From Cordilura impudica (lineage: Eukaryota > Arthropoda > Insecta > Diptera > Scathophagidae): a stretch of 64,000 nucleotides of DNA. Position numbers and translations under genes: made by a program. The stretch's first letter is position 1. Each line of letters opens with the position of its first letter. Below, in pieces: positions 1 through 11,339 of this stretch. Under the pieces are notes generated by a model. That model did not search any database and was not told the DNA's origin. It worked only from the letters and a program-made list of their open reading frames with translations. The stretch lies in the NCBI GenBank assembly GCA_963682025.1, contig OY821519.1, positions 164,649,465 to 164,713,464 of the forward strand, given 5' to 3'.

Positions 1-20
1 CAACAAATCGCCTATCAACA

Positions 21-170
21 ATCCTCTTTAACTATCTGTCATCATAATTAGAGATCAATGAAAAACCAAGCAACATTCAGAACAAAGGAAAATATTAAAT
101 CATCTTTAACCATCTGCCATCTTAACCAGAGATCAACTAAAAACTCAGCGATATCCAGAAAAAAGGTAGA
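21..170 (+). repeat. Two imperfect tandem units in the errantivirus leader
   Basis: Two units of about 75 bp lie head to tail in the untranslated leader. Both begin with a CTCTTTAAC or CATCTTTAAC block, followed by similar ATCTG(T/C)CAT and AGAGATCAA blocks. Leaders of gypsy-type elements often carry repeated protein-binding sites (the gypsy insulator is one), but I see no known binding motif here. Function is unknown. Confidence 0.6.
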
Positions 171-341
171 TTAAAAAGTAAGCTAACTAAAGTCTAAAAT
201 ATGTAATATTTATTTTATTCATTAAAAAAAATAAAAAAAGTCTAATAGTAGAATTTCAAAATTTAAAACAAATCATTAACTATTTAGAAATAAAATTAGA
301 ATACAATATATTTTAAAGAAAGTTTTACATAAAAATTAAAT

Positions 342-1640
342 ATGTCCAACCCTGAAAACCTATTGCGACTTCCTGTCCTTCCCCCAGGTAATAACCGTCC
401 CCCTAACGCACAACTAAGTTCAGAAGATTTGAACTTTTTGATAACAAATATAGCTACAGACATCTTTAGGCGACAGGGACCGGAATTAGTTCAGGCGACC
501 CTTAATCCAGGCCCAAATATAATTAGGGACCAGACCATTAATGAAGAATATATAAATGATCTAGAAGACCTCGATAAAACTCCTGACATAGTAAAATGTC
601 TACGTGAGTTCTCAGGAAGACAAGGCGAATTCAACTCGTGGAGGAAAAGCGTTGAACGAGTTTTGCAAATCTACGAGAATACGGAAGCTACACCTAGGTA
701 TTATGGTATTTTAAATATTATTAGAAAAAAAACAGTCGGAGAGGCAGACATAGCTCTCGAATCCTATGACACGCCCCCTAGACTGGACAGCTATCTGTAA
801 ATATTTGTCATTACATTATGCCGACAAAAGAGACTTAACTACTCTTGAATATCAAATGACCTCGCTAATACAGGACAGATCCTCGGTACAAGATTTCTGT
901 CAGCGAGTATATAAACATCTATCACTTATATTGAACAAGCTTGGAAGCTTAGATGCATCAGATGAATCTGTGTACTCAGACATATAAGGACAAGGCCCTT
1001 GACACCTTCATACGAGGACTAAATGGTGACTTACCTAAGCTCCTTGATATAAGAGAACCTTCAGACCTACCCCAAGCTCTTCATCTATGCCAAGAACTCG
1101 AAAACCAAACATACCGAGCAAACTATACTCTCAATACTAATTCTAGTGCAAGAAGAGACTATTTTTATTCACAACCCCCTCCAATATCACCACGTTATTT
1201 CCAACAACCCCAATATAACCGATATCATCAACCTCATCGTCAACATCCGATGACGTTCTACCCACAGCTCGCTCACGTGCCGCAAACACCACGTGAACAT
1301 TTTCAAACCATTAACCCTCAACAAAATCATAAATCTTACGCTAATTGTACAGAACATCCAACTATTCCCCAAGGCCCTAGGCCACAGTCCAGGCCAGAAC
1401 CAATGGAAGTCGACGAAAGTCTTCGTACTAAGAGAATCGAATATATGAATAGACCTTCAACTAGTTATCGTAGGGAGAGACCACCGACTTCTGTCAATCA
1501 ACCTCAACGCAAAATCGCACGCAACTTTCACATAGATTCAGAACATCCACAATACGAAGCATGCCAAACAGAAAAGGACGAACAAGTAGAACAAACCTTG
1601 GACGATTACTTAACCTCCACACAGGAACCCCCAATACTTG
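342..1640 (+). pseudogene. gag: Errantivirus gag, frameshifted
   Basis: Gag would form the particle shell and bind the element RNA. The first ATG after the leader is at 342. The frame runs to 800, continues in a second frame over 766-987 and a third from 953, so at least two small indels have broken it. The first part has a capsid-like region (EFNSWRKSVERVL near residue 95). The last part is rich in Pro, Gln and Tyr and has no CCHC knuckle, as is usual for errantivirus Gag. It runs into the protease region at about 1640. Confidence 0.75.
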
Positions 1641-2970
1641 ACAGCGAATATCCATTTTTTAGGATGACGAGCTCTTCGTTGCCCTACATGGAATTCAAAA
1701 CGAAGAGCGGCGATACTCTAGAAATGCTGATCGATACAGGTTCGACCAAAAATTATATACAACCACAATTCATTAAAAACCCCCTGGTAAACGAAAGAAG
1801 CCTGTGGGAAAGAAGCCTGATTCAGCAGGCAATAAACAATATAGGATGGTGATAGGCTACAGGAAACTCAACTAAGTAACTATTTCAGATAGTCTCCCAT
1901 ACCCGAAATAAACTTGGTTACGTCCCAACTGGGTGAAAATTCTTTTTTCCGAAATCGATCTTAGAAGCGGATTCCACCAGATTTCGTTGAAAGCTTCTGA
2001 TTATGAAAAAACAGCATTTTCTGTTTGCAATGGCAAATTTGAATTTACTCGCCTAACTTTTGGCCTCAAAAACTCCCCATTGATTTTTCAAAGAGCGCTT
2101 GACGACATACTACATGACATATTGGAAAGATTTGCTACGTCTATATTGACGATAATATTATCTTCAGCAGAACGGAGCACGAACACTTGGACAACATTCA
2201 GACAATTTCAGAACGTTGGAAGACGCCAACTTGAAAGTACAGTCGGATAGATGTAAATTCCTACAGAGGGAAGTCGAGTTCTTGGGACATATTATTTGTG
2301 CAGAAGGAATAAAAACGAACCCGACGAAAGTAAAAGCAATAGCTAACTTTCCCGATCCTAAAACTTTGAAAGAACTTCGATAATTTTTAGGCCTATCAGG
2401 ATACTATCGAAGATTTGTGAGGGATTACGCAAAATTAGTCCAGCCCCTGACAACACCCTTAAGAGGGGAAGTAGGACAAATATCGAAAAGAAAATCTTCC
2501 CTTGTCACGATGAAATTAAGCCCCGAAGCTAAAGAGGCATTTGACAAAATTAAGACCTCATTAGTGTCAGAGGACATAATTTTAACATAACCTGATTTTC
2601 AGGCAGTCTTATCCCAGAACGGTAAACTTATTTCGTTTATTTCAAGAACACTAAGCAAGGCAGAAGAACATTACGCTTCCAATGAGAAAGAGCTTCTTGC
2701 AATCATCTGGGCACTTAACTCGTTCAGAAATTATCTGTATGGCTCGGTAAAGATAAAAATTTATACTGATCATCAGCCACTCATCTACGCTTTGAGCAAT
2801 AGGAATAATAATAGTAAGATGAAGCGCTGGAAAGCCATTCCTGAGGAGTACGACTACGAACTCTTCTATAAGCCAGGGAAGACAAATCTCGTGGCTGGTG
2901 CATTCTCAAGAATACATCAGGAAACCGACATTCAACGAACAGCGCTGATAGCTCATCTCACAATTTAATA
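1640..2970 (+). pseudogene. pol: Errantivirus pol: protease, RT and RNase H remains
   Basis: A retropepsin active site, LIDTGSTKNYI, is visible near 1730. Soon after it (about 1795) the sequence jumps into RT, so the end of the protease and the start of RT are deleted, and stops follow near 1850-1930. RT block LRSGFHQISLK is at 1951-1985, and FGLKNSPLIFQRAL near 2060. The catalytic YIDD is at 2142-2153 but one frame away from the preceding RT block. The thumb/connection region (LGHIICAEG, FLGLSGYYRRF) spans 2280-2430. RNase H resumes at about 2600 with the segment before AVLSQ missing, then TDHQPLIYAL near 2765. Stops occur at 2380 and 2588. Clearly non-functional. Confidence 0.85.
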
Positions 2971-3439
2971 ATTCACGTAGATGCCCCTATTAATGCATTC
3001 AAAAATCAAATCTTCCTCGATATGGACCCAATGCCAAAATATAAATTCGAAATCGTGTTTCCTACTTATCATAGGCATACTATATCGCAACCCTATCATA
3101 ATGAGGAGAATTTGGTTCCTATCTTGAAAAAATATCTGTGTCCATCAATTTTAAACTGCTTTAATCCATCCATCCGTCCATCAATTTTAAACTGCTGAAT
3201 CAGTTATAGGAGCAATACAGGAAATATATCTGGAACATTTTCGAAACTGAAAAATAAGATTTTCCAATAGACAAGTAAGAGATATCAGGAATGAACAGGA
3301 GCAGGAGGAAATTATTTTAAATATTCATAAACGAGCACATAGGAGCGCAAGGGAGAATAAATTGCAAATATAAGAAAACAGCTAATTCCCAGCAATGACA
3401 AGGAAAATTAAGAATCTCATAAATCTGCAAGGAAAATAA

Positions 3440-4195
3440 ATATGATCGCCAAATTCAGGCTACACCTATCCCGCAGTATCCAGGCCAAATAGTTCATTTG
3501 GACATATTTATCGTTGGAAAAGAACTGGTTCTCACGGCAATCGACAAGTTTTCCAAATATGCCACGGCAAATTCTATAAAATCCAAGGCAGCCGCGGACA
3601 TAAGACGACCTTTAAGGGATATTCTCTTTTCACTCATACCTGAAACACTAGTGATGGATAATTAGAAATTTTTAAGTTCAGAGTCTATCAAATTCAGGAT
3701 TGAGAACGAATTCGGAATACAGATTTTCCGAACCGCTGCTTATACAAGCTGCTCCAACGGACAAGTGGAACGATTTCATTCCACTTTGCAGGAAATTATG
3801 CGTTGTCTGCAAACACATCGGTCGTTTCAGGAACTTTTGGATAGGGGCGTAAAGGAATATAATCTTTCAATTCACACTGTCACGGGAAGATGACCAATGG
3901 AAACATTTTTCGGCAGACGTGTAAGTACTGACCGCAGAAATCTAGATAGGGATAGGCAAGAAACAATCAGAAAACTTTCTGAAAAACAGCAAAATGACCT
4001 TGCTTATCATAACGCAAATAGATCACCGCCAAGGAAATATAAAGAAGGAGAGGAAATCATTGTGAATATAAATAGGAGACTGGGAAACAAATTGTCAGCA
4101 AAATATAAAAAGGAAATAGCAGCTCAGAATTACAATACGACACTTAAAACTAGGGAAGGTAGAATTGTTCACAAGAACAATATTAAACAATCTTA
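3440..4195 (+). pseudogene. pol: Errantivirus integrase, degenerate
   Basis: The catalytic core keeps its first Asp in VHLDIF near 3500 and the last Glu in GQVERFHST near 3765. The middle motif, normally D-N-E, reads VMDN followed by a stop codon near 3660. Another stop sits at 3891, just before the 99-residue open stretch 3897-4196 that carries the basic C-terminal part. The zinc-binding N-terminal domain should lie in 2970-3440, but this stretch is too decayed to read, apart from a small duplication of CCATCAATTTTAAACTGC at 3142 and 3178. Confidence 0.8.
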
Positions 4196-4248
4196 AAGTA
4201 TACATCTATGTAACAAGTTAACGTTCTTCTTGCAGGACAAAATATGAG

Positions 4249-5469
4249 GATTCCACTGACAGTCTTTGTGTGGGTACTGTAAGCGAATGCCCAACAATAC
4301 GACGTACAAGACCTAACTAACAACAATGGATACATACCTATTGAAACAGGAGAACTAAAGACCATTAACCACTACGACAAGATCCAGCATATCATAAACT
4401 AGACGATTTACGAGAAAACGATGTCACTGATTTCCGACAATATTGGGACATTGAACGCAACTAAATTTGAGGACAAGCAGCTTCTGGTTACAATAAATAA
4501 GAACTTTATTCTACTGAACACGAGAATAGGTAATCTACATATCCACTCTAGACCAAAACGGGGACTTTCCAACGTCTTAGGGAAAGGCTTAAAATATATT
4601 GCAGGCTCAATGGACGATGACGACGAAAAGGAAATAAGGGACACGATAGCCAGATTACGCGACAGCGAACGGAATACCAATAATACAGTAAATGACTTAA
4701 CTTTCGTAAACAATTTTATAACAGAACAAATTGATAATATCACGAGACATATGAAGAAACAACAAATCATCATCAGTAATTACATTAATCAGTTTAAAGA
4801 CGAGACGCAGAACAGAATTAAAATACTAGAGGACGAGGTACAATTTATATAACAGACATACAAAATTAACAATGACATATTACTTTTAAAAATTCATATT
4901 GAAGATATGGGACGAATCATATTTTCTTGCAAATTAGGTGTCATTCCCGCTGGCATTTTAACGCAAAGGAAGCTTGTTTTGATTACAGATTTTGCATACA
5001 ATAGCATTCATACCCCGATTTTTCTCTAATATCCTATCCATAATAAAATTTGAACCTTTGCCAAATATCTCCAATAAATCAGTAGTTCTAAAGTCATCAG
5101 GAATACTATCAGATGGCGATAATAATATTTATGATATTAACGTAAAGAATAATTTGGAAAAAAACTTAATTATTCTAGAGAATAAATATATCAATAATAT
5201 TCTAAAATTTAAAAAGCACAATGTGAACTAGAAAATTCTGAGAAAATTGCTGTAACGGAAATTGTTCAAGGAACTATTATATTTAAGAATTTTGAAGGAA
5301 ATATAACTCATGATTGCAGTAAATACAGAAGAAAACAAAAAGGAACATTCCTTATAAAATTTGAGAATTGTAAAATCAATGTATTAAATAAAACCTATAC
5401 CAATGTTAATTTGAAAATTTATGATATACTTGTCTCACCCAATCTAATTACAAAAATCAAGGAAAATAA
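4249..5469 (+). pseudogene. env: Errantivirus envelope-like gene, 5' part
   Basis: The third frame of errantiviruses encodes a membrane glycoprotein related to baculovirus F proteins. Near 4550 there is a furin-type RPKR followed by GLSN, then a heptad-rich stretch within the open segment 4421-4852. Later segments (4992-5231 and about 5225-5469) are in other frames, so there are at least two frameshifts, and stops break the N-terminal signal region near 4280 and 4400. The frame stops at 5469 where the CACTG-ended transposon begins, and resumes at 15600. Dead gene. Confidence 0.72.
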
Positions 5470-5795
5470 CACTGTGGAGCAAATTCAAGTTAGGTCGATT
5501 CTGAGAGAGTGAGAGTGAATATAGAGGCTGAATTAGAAGACCCGTATCGCGGCGTTTGTTTATGTTAGTTCGAATTTTTTTTCAATCGACCTTCGAAATT
5601 TGAAGTCAAATGCCGATTTTAAGTATATTGTTTATATGGTTTTTTGGCTATAACTCGTCGACTAATTGATATTTTTTCAATCTGTAAAAGCCAAATTATT
5701 GCTAGAAACCTGTGCAATAGAAAATTTTATTTTTTATTTTAGAAAATTTTTGTGGTGCTTATGAAGCAAAATATTGGAAAAATTATTTTTTTTTC
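5470..5795 (+). repeat. Left TIR of CACTG-ended transposon
   Basis: This is complementary to 15275-15599. Conserved blocks include TTAGGTCGATTCTGAGAG near the tip, GGCGTTTGTTTATGTTAGTT further in, and TGAAGCAAAATATTGGAAAA at the inner edge. There are small mismatches and indels throughout, so the insertion is not recent. Confidence 0.85.
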
Positions 5796-6252
5796 ATGCT
5801 GTTTGAAAATGTTTTTCACAAAACTAAGTCTTTTTTGCTTTCTGTTTCATCTATAATATGCTTCTCAGTTTCTTCAATAAATTTCATTTGAAAAGAAAAT
5901 GGTCTTAGTCGATAATTTGCGTTAAAAATCCTAAAACCATTAAATAAATAGCGATTTAGGTAGAAGTAATTAAAAAGGGAAGTTCCAAGAATTAGGAATT
6001 AGTAAAACAACTTTTTTGTTTTCAACCACCGCACAGGTAGCCATTTTTATTATTTCGTACAAGCGAACTAATTTCAAAAATGAGGATTCAGTTAAGACTC
6101 GAAACTCAACCGAAGCTGATGTCTTTTAATTTTCGCTCGGTCATAATAAAATTCGATATTAATTTCTTTGGAACTTATTTCATTTTGTGATTTGTGCATC
6201 GGTTTCATAAAAATAACAAAAAAAAACATTATGTAATATATATTGTATTAAA

Positions 6253-6690
6253 AATGTCGGAACCAAAATGTAAAATGGACCATTTGTGTAATGTTTGAGG
6301 ACGTTTCATAGCAAGCGATGAAAAATGTGGCAATACGACTGATTTTTTTTTTTTGGAAGCCTATAAACAATATTTCTCGCAAGAGTTTATCACTGACGTA
6401 AGCTATGCCCTTAAAAAAGTTTGCTTTAATTGCTATTCAACTGTTATGCAATGGAAAAGTGAAAAGAAGAAGGCAATGCCGTTTGGTATACCAATGATGT
6501 GGTTAGACAACAGCCCGCATCAAGAAGAAAATTGCTATGGATGCATCAACTATCATAAGACTGAATAGAAGGAAAGCAAAGAATAAAACCTATGTAGCAG
6601 TGCCAAGTGTCCAATTACCATTACCGCATTCAGAATTCGTTCCAGTACCAACATACCGAAGTATTGATCTTCAAACAGATATCAGTACTA
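6253..6690 (+). pseudogene. N-terminal part of transposon protein (uncharacterised family)
   Basis: The frame starts at ATG 6253. It has a stop where the pattern C-x-V-C-G-R would need a Cys, then a frameshift in a run of T at 6340-6352, then an open part 6353-6568. Cys pairs (CFNCYS, CYGCINYH) and PFGIPMMW suggest a zinc-binding N-terminal domain. After another frameshift the sequence reads LPLPHSEFVPVPTY and ends at 6690, where the LTR element is inserted. From memory this matches an abundant repeat-associated protein family in cnidarians, aphids and other arthropods. Its biochemical role is unknown to me; the element context suggests a transposase. Confidence 0.6.
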
Positions 6691-7090
6691 TGTAATGATG
6701 TAACACACACATAATCATATATGTATGAAAGTACACTCATTTGTTTTTATTTTTAAATTTATTTATTTTAAGTGAATGTACGTGTTTATTTGTTTACATT
6801 TATAACACTATTTGTTTACATTCATAAATTCTTTAAGTATACATGCATTCATATCTATACATACCATACATACCAAAAAATACACTAACCCCAAGTAAAG
6901 GGTCATATTGCAATAAATTAGAGTATCGCTTAGTGGAATTGAACCCCACTTGAAGCGAAGTGACAAATTTATGCTAATGAACTTCAACCAAGTGGAAGAA
7001 TGTTATTGACTAATGCTCAAATGGAATGTCACTCAATTTTGAGAAAAAAATATGAATTGATTTTTGAACGTACACTGATTTGTCAGTTAA
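6691..7090 (+). repeat. Truncated 5' LTR of the deleted element
   Basis: About 400 bp match 8657-9057 with few differences, then similarity stops at GTCAGTTAA (7090). The last half-kilobase of the LTR, the primer binding site and the gag start were removed in one deletion. Confidence 0.82.
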
Positions 7091-7910
7091 ATTAATATAC
7101 GACACCTTGAATGATAAATCTAAACCAGTCTTAATAAATTTCGTAATAAACGTAAAATGTAGTTTAACAGTTAGGACGGCAATTGGTTCCGACCCATTAA
7201 CAGATTTTAATTCTCTAAAAACATTGCTCACAAATAGGTATAAGAATAATCGAACAGTGAGTAAAATACCAAATCTACTTTCCAGATTTCAACAACGAAA
7301 TGACTCAATAAGAACCTATAGTGATAAAATTTTGAAACTAATTGATGAACTAAACAAAGTTCAGGTACAAGAGTTAAAATTAGAAAATGAAACAGAAATA
7401 TCCAACGTGAAAAAGATAAATGAATTATATTCTCTTAATATATTCAAACAAGGTTTGAATGAAAAATATATAAGTACAATATTTGCTGCACAACCAAGAA
7501 CACTAAACGAAGCAGTAACCCTAGCCTTAGATATAGAAGGTCAAGTAGAAAACCAAGTTATGTTTTTTAGTAGAAACAGGAACAATACCTACAACAATCC
7601 TAACAGAAACAATCCAAATAGAAGGAACAATCAAGGAGGCAATAATTTCAATAGACATCCTTACAATAATTATTCAAACAATAATAATAATAATTCAAAT
7701 AGAAACAGAAATTCGAATAGGAATAACCATTACAATAATAGTTCAAATAGAGATAATAATAATAATGGCAATTACAATTCAAATAGCCAAAACCGGAATT
7801 ATAACCAAAATCGTAATAATAACCAAAATCGAAGAAATAATAGTTCACGAAATATACACGTATTACAGGAAAACTCCCAGAGTCCGGAAGGGACTCAAGC
7901 GGACAATTAA
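7091..7910 (+). pseudogene. gag: Gag of 412/mdg1-like element, N-terminally truncated
   Basis: An open frame begins inside the LTR/gag deletion junction and runs to the stop at 7910. It has a retrotransposon Gag capsid-like region (RTAIGSDPLTDFNSLK, then LLSRFQQRNDSIRTY) and a long Asn/Arg/Tyr-rich tail over 7560-7850 in place of CCHC knuckles. The tail is basic and would suit RNA binding. There is no natural start codon left, because the first part is deleted. Confidence 0.72.
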
Positions 7911-7984
7911 ATGCACCTTCCAGATATAATGAACACAAAGTATTTAATATTACAAATAATATTACAAATCATATAAAATTTATA

Positions 7985-8361
7985 TATAAATTTGATAACA
8001 AATATTTCAGTTTTTTAGTGGACACTGGCGCTGACATATCTTTATGCAAAAAGAATTTTCTTAATATAAATGAAACAATTGACGAAAACAATTGTTGTAC
8101 GCTGTCCGGCATTTCGAAAGAATCCATTACCTCGTTAGGTACACTTGACATGCATTTTAGCATATTTAATAAAAGTATTTCACACAACTTAAGATAGGAG
8201 ATTTAGTGTTAGTAAAATATGAGAATAAGAGAAAAAATACTTGTCCTACTCATGGTCGATATGAAATTATAAATACTGAAAATGAAAATGCAATCATAGA
8301 TGTAAAAGGAAACATAAAAACATATCATAACAATACCTTAAAATTATTTAAAAGTAAATGA
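7985..8361 (+). pseudogene. pol: Protease fused by deletion to integrase tail
   Basis: A retropepsin site, FLVDTGADISLC, lies near 8010-8045. At about 8190 the sequence changes frame into KIGDLVLVKYE and then ends at TGA 8359-8361. This is the basic C-terminal module of integrase, so some 3 kb of pol is missing between them. The following 8362-8656 is AT-rich and ends in a short purine tract before the 3' LTR. Confidence 0.65.
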
Positions 8362-8656
8362 AATTTTCAAGATATTAATAAGAGGAAATAGATATTGTAT
8401 TTAACATAAGAACTAAAAATTTGTAATAGAATTAAGAAATATAAGAAACCATTATAAAAATTGTAGAAATTATTAATCACTACACACATAATTACATAGT
8501 AAATTACATATATTATTAATATAAAAATTACTCAATATATTGTATAGAATGTTATTAAAACAAAAAAGAAAAAAAAAAAAAACAAAAGAGAACTATTCTT
8601 AGCGAATGAAATTCATAGATTTTAAAAACCCATAAATTTCATCTTAAGGGTATGGG

Positions 8657-9579
8657 TGTAATGATGTAACACACACATAATAATATATGTATGAAAGTCC
8701 ACTCATTTGTTTTTATTTTTAAATTTATTTATTTTAAGTGAATGTACGTGTTTATTTGTTTACATTTATAATCACTATTTGTTTACATTCATAAATTCTT
8801 TAAGTACACATGCATTCATATCTATACATACCATACATACCAAAAAATACACTAACCCCAAGTGAAGTGTCATATCGCAATAAATTAGAGTATCGCTTAG
8901 TGAAATTGAACCCCACTTGAAGCGAAGTGACAAATTTATGCTAGTGAACTTCAACCAAGTTGAAGAATGTTATTGACTAATGCTCAAATGGAATGTCACT
9001 ATATTTTGAGAAAAAAATATGAGTTGGTTCTTGAACGTACACTGATTTGTCAGTTAAGCCCTACCTTCAAAAATCAATACGAAAGAAATGTGTACAATCG
9101 TATGTATGTATTAATAGAATAGAGACAGCTATAATTATTTTAAGTAAAAATTAAGGAACTATTATCATATATAAAGTCAAATTTCTATAAAATAAAATCA
9201 ATCATAATTTTGGCCTCGTTGTGGAAGACACAGAAATCGATTCAACAAAAATAGAGTTATTTTGCTGGCATAATCTGCCAACGAGCATAAACTCTGGCAT
9301 ATTCTGCCTAAATGCAAAACAAATTGATATATATTTAAAAAAGTGCATCTAGTGTGCACACGAGCACTGCTTTGAGGAAAGCACTTGACAAAATTCCTCC
9401 TAAGACTGGTCCGGTTCTTACCAGTCCTAGCCATCGACCATCCTACCATTTCTACACTCTACAATTACTATATGTAATGATAACATTTACTGTATGACGA
9501 TTACACATACTAACATATGACGACCTCTGCAGTCATCATAACATGCCTAATCCTACCTGCCGCACATCGTATTACCATA
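8657..9579 (+). repeat. 3' LTR of the deleted element
   Basis: Starts TGTAATGATG after a purine-rich AAGGGTATGGG. The end is set by the ACTA target duplication at 9580-9583 and by the host gene frame that resumes there. The LTR is about 920 bp, and only its first 400 bp has a partner at the left. The outer end ATTACC(AT)A only loosely mirrors the start TGTAAT. Confidence 0.65.
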
Positions 9580-9583
9580 ACTA

Positions 9584-9687
9584 CAACCGCCGCTGCTACA
9601 TTCATGGATTTCTTCTCAGAATACGACCCTGGTGAAGGTACATCCTATGAAATATCAAAGGACCCAATCCTAGTCACACAAAACGAG
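9584..9687 (+). pseudogene. Middle piece of the same transposon protein
   Basis: After the nested LTR element and its second ACTA, the open frame from before 6690 continues in register with no stop (SEYDPGEGTSYE, then LVTQNE) up to 9687. There the LINE starts. The rest of the motif, LDGIVANL, appears at about 13905 after the LINE poly(A). The Ser, Thr and Ala-rich composition suggests a linker. Confidence 0.6.
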
Positions 9688-9967
9688 TAAGGCCGTGTTG
9701 TCGTCGTCAACGAAGTTAGTTGTGAGTTATTTTGCTCCGTACATTTTTGTTAATATTTTTTGTCATAAAGTAAATTGTGATCTGTGATTTATATTAAAAT
9801 AAAACTGAAATTACCAGCGTTAAAAATATAACATTCGTTCTTCAAAAAGTTACATTATTAACACTAAATTTTTAATAAACTCTTTCTTGAAATAATTAAA
9901 ATCAATAAAAATAAAAATTAAAAACATAATAGTCAAAATTCGATAGAATACAGCATAAAAAGAAATA

Positions 9968-10344
9968 AACAAAACTTAGTTAAATAACAATAACAACACC
10001 ACATATTTAAATAAGAAAACAAATATTTTAAAACGAACAATCAAGTGCATACTCTCTACTCTTTTAACAACAATTCCCATTTAACAATAACAACACATAG
10101 CAGTCTTGTTTCAATAGGTTAAAGCAGTGACACAACTTAGTTGAACAACAATAAAAACACTACATATTTTAAATAAGAAAACAAAAATCAAAAACGAACT
10201 TATTTTCTACTCTTTTTACAACAGCATCCATTAAACAATAACAACACATAGCAACAAAAATTAAAAACGAACAATCAAGTGCATACTTTCTACTATTGTA
10301 ACATCATCACCCATTTATCACTAACATCACATAGCAGCCTTTTG
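9968..10344 (+). repeat. Tandem repeats in LINE 5' UTR
   Basis: About two and a half units of 90-160 bp lie head to tail. Shared blocks are AACTTAGTT, ATAAGAAAACAAA, AAAACGAACAATCAAGTGC, TACT and AACAATAACAACACATAGCA. Tandem 5' UTR units are common in LINEs and may hold promoter elements. The rest of the 5' UTR (9688-9967 and 10345-10425) is AT-rich. Confidence 0.65.
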
Positions 10345-10425
10345 CAAATTTAATAACATCCCAACAAACAAATTCGTAAAAGTAATAAATTTATAAAAAG
10401 TTTATAAACAAATCTTCACGTTATT

Positions 10426-11325
10426 ATGGATTGCTTAAACACTAATTGTATTAATATCGGAAATGAACGTATGGTATCCTGCTGGTTGTGTTTAGGAAAC
10501 TACCATTTGAAATGTAGTGGCCTTAAGTCAAGCTATGCAGATGCTCTGGCCGATCCTGCAAAATTCCTGCAATGGACTTGCACTCGATGCAGAAAAATTA
10601 ATGTGGAGTTCTACAATTTTTTCAAAAATTCTAAATCAGAGTTTGATCAACTTAATGTGGACTTTTTATCACTGCAAAGAAAACTTTCTAATTTTGGTGA
10701 ATTATTCACTAAATATCCAAATTTAGATAAATTTGTTAATACACCACTTCTTTCATCTCCAAAACGTAAAAAAACAGTTAATAAATCCCCAAATATACAA
10801 CTAAGATCATATTCTTCGAGTGCTGCACCTGTCAGCTCAATTGATAACGATTCATCATCTTTACCGTCTGCGTCCTCTAAATTTACAGCTCACACAGAGG
10901 TAGCTACTGGTACTGTACCAATAATTCATGAAAATGTTACACCTCTTAATTATGGTCAAGTTTTAAATTCTTCTGCTCCTGGTTTGAATAACAATCAAAT
11001 TATACATAACCCGCTGAGAGTTATACCTCCAAAGAAAACTATATTTGTATCCCGCTTAGCTTCAGAAACTTCAGTTGAAGATTTAGAATTCTATATAAAA
11101 TCTAAAATCGATTCGAATGCACTGATTTCAACGTATAAGTTCAATTATTCTCAACCGAGAACTATCACCTCATTTAAAATTATTGTACCAGCTGATCTCT
11201 TCGATATTATACTTAATCCTGATTTTTGGCCCGTTAGTACACTTGTCCGTGAATATCAATACAAAGAAAATCCAAGAAATGCTGTTCATCTTCCGCTAAG
11301 AAATTTAAATGCTCCAAAAAACTAA
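10426..11325 (+). CDS. LINE ORF1 protein with PHD-like zinc finger
   Basis: An intact 299-codon frame from ATG 10426. Residues 1-60 hold a Cys/His pattern (C-x4-C, C-x2-C, H-x2-C, C-x2-C) like the PHD-type finger in ORF1 of CR1-group LINEs. A Ser-rich middle follows. Residues 205-285 (KKTIFVSRLASETSVEDL) resemble an RRM-like fold, as expected for an RNA-binding ORF1 protein that packages the LINE RNA. It overlaps the open start of ORF2. This is one of the few undamaged frames in the window, though the element as a whole is dead. Confidence 0.72.
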   Translation: MDCLNTNCINIGNERMVSCWLCLGNYHLKCSGLKSSYADALADPAKFLQWTCTRCRKINVEFYNFFKNSKSEFDQLNVDFLSLQRKLSNFGELFTKYPNLDKFVNTPLLSSPKRKKTVNKSPNIQLRSYSSSAAPVSSIDNDSSSLPSASSKFTAHTEVATGTVPIIHENVTPLNYGQVLNSSAPGLNNNQIIHNPLRVIPPKKTIFVSRLASETSVEDLEFYIKSKIDSNALISTYKFNYSQPRTITSFKIIVPADLFDIILNPDFWPVSTLVREYQYKENPRNAVHLPLRNLNAPKN

Positions 11326-11339
11326 CTACTCTTCATGAT

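Larger units (their letters stand above)
6691..9579 (+). mobile_element. Internally deleted 412/mdg1-like LTR element
   Basis: Two direct repeats start TGTAATGATG at 6691 and 8657. ACTA directly before 6691 (6687-6690) is repeated at 9580-9583, which sets the right edge and makes a 4-bp target duplication. Inside, the left LTR is cut at 7090 and joined straight to gag. The protease is cut at about 8190 and joined to the end of integrase. RT, RNase H and the integrase core are gone. The result is a 2.9-kb relic. The assignment comes from the protease motif and the Asn-rich gag, which resemble the element at 60637-64000. Confidence 0.78.

Noticed and set aside
5470..5476. CACTGTG end resembling a V(D)J recombination heptamer (CACAGTG) and Transib tips
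   Set aside because: The 3-bp TAA duplication and the unrelated protein family do not fit Transib, and seven bases alone are weak evidence.
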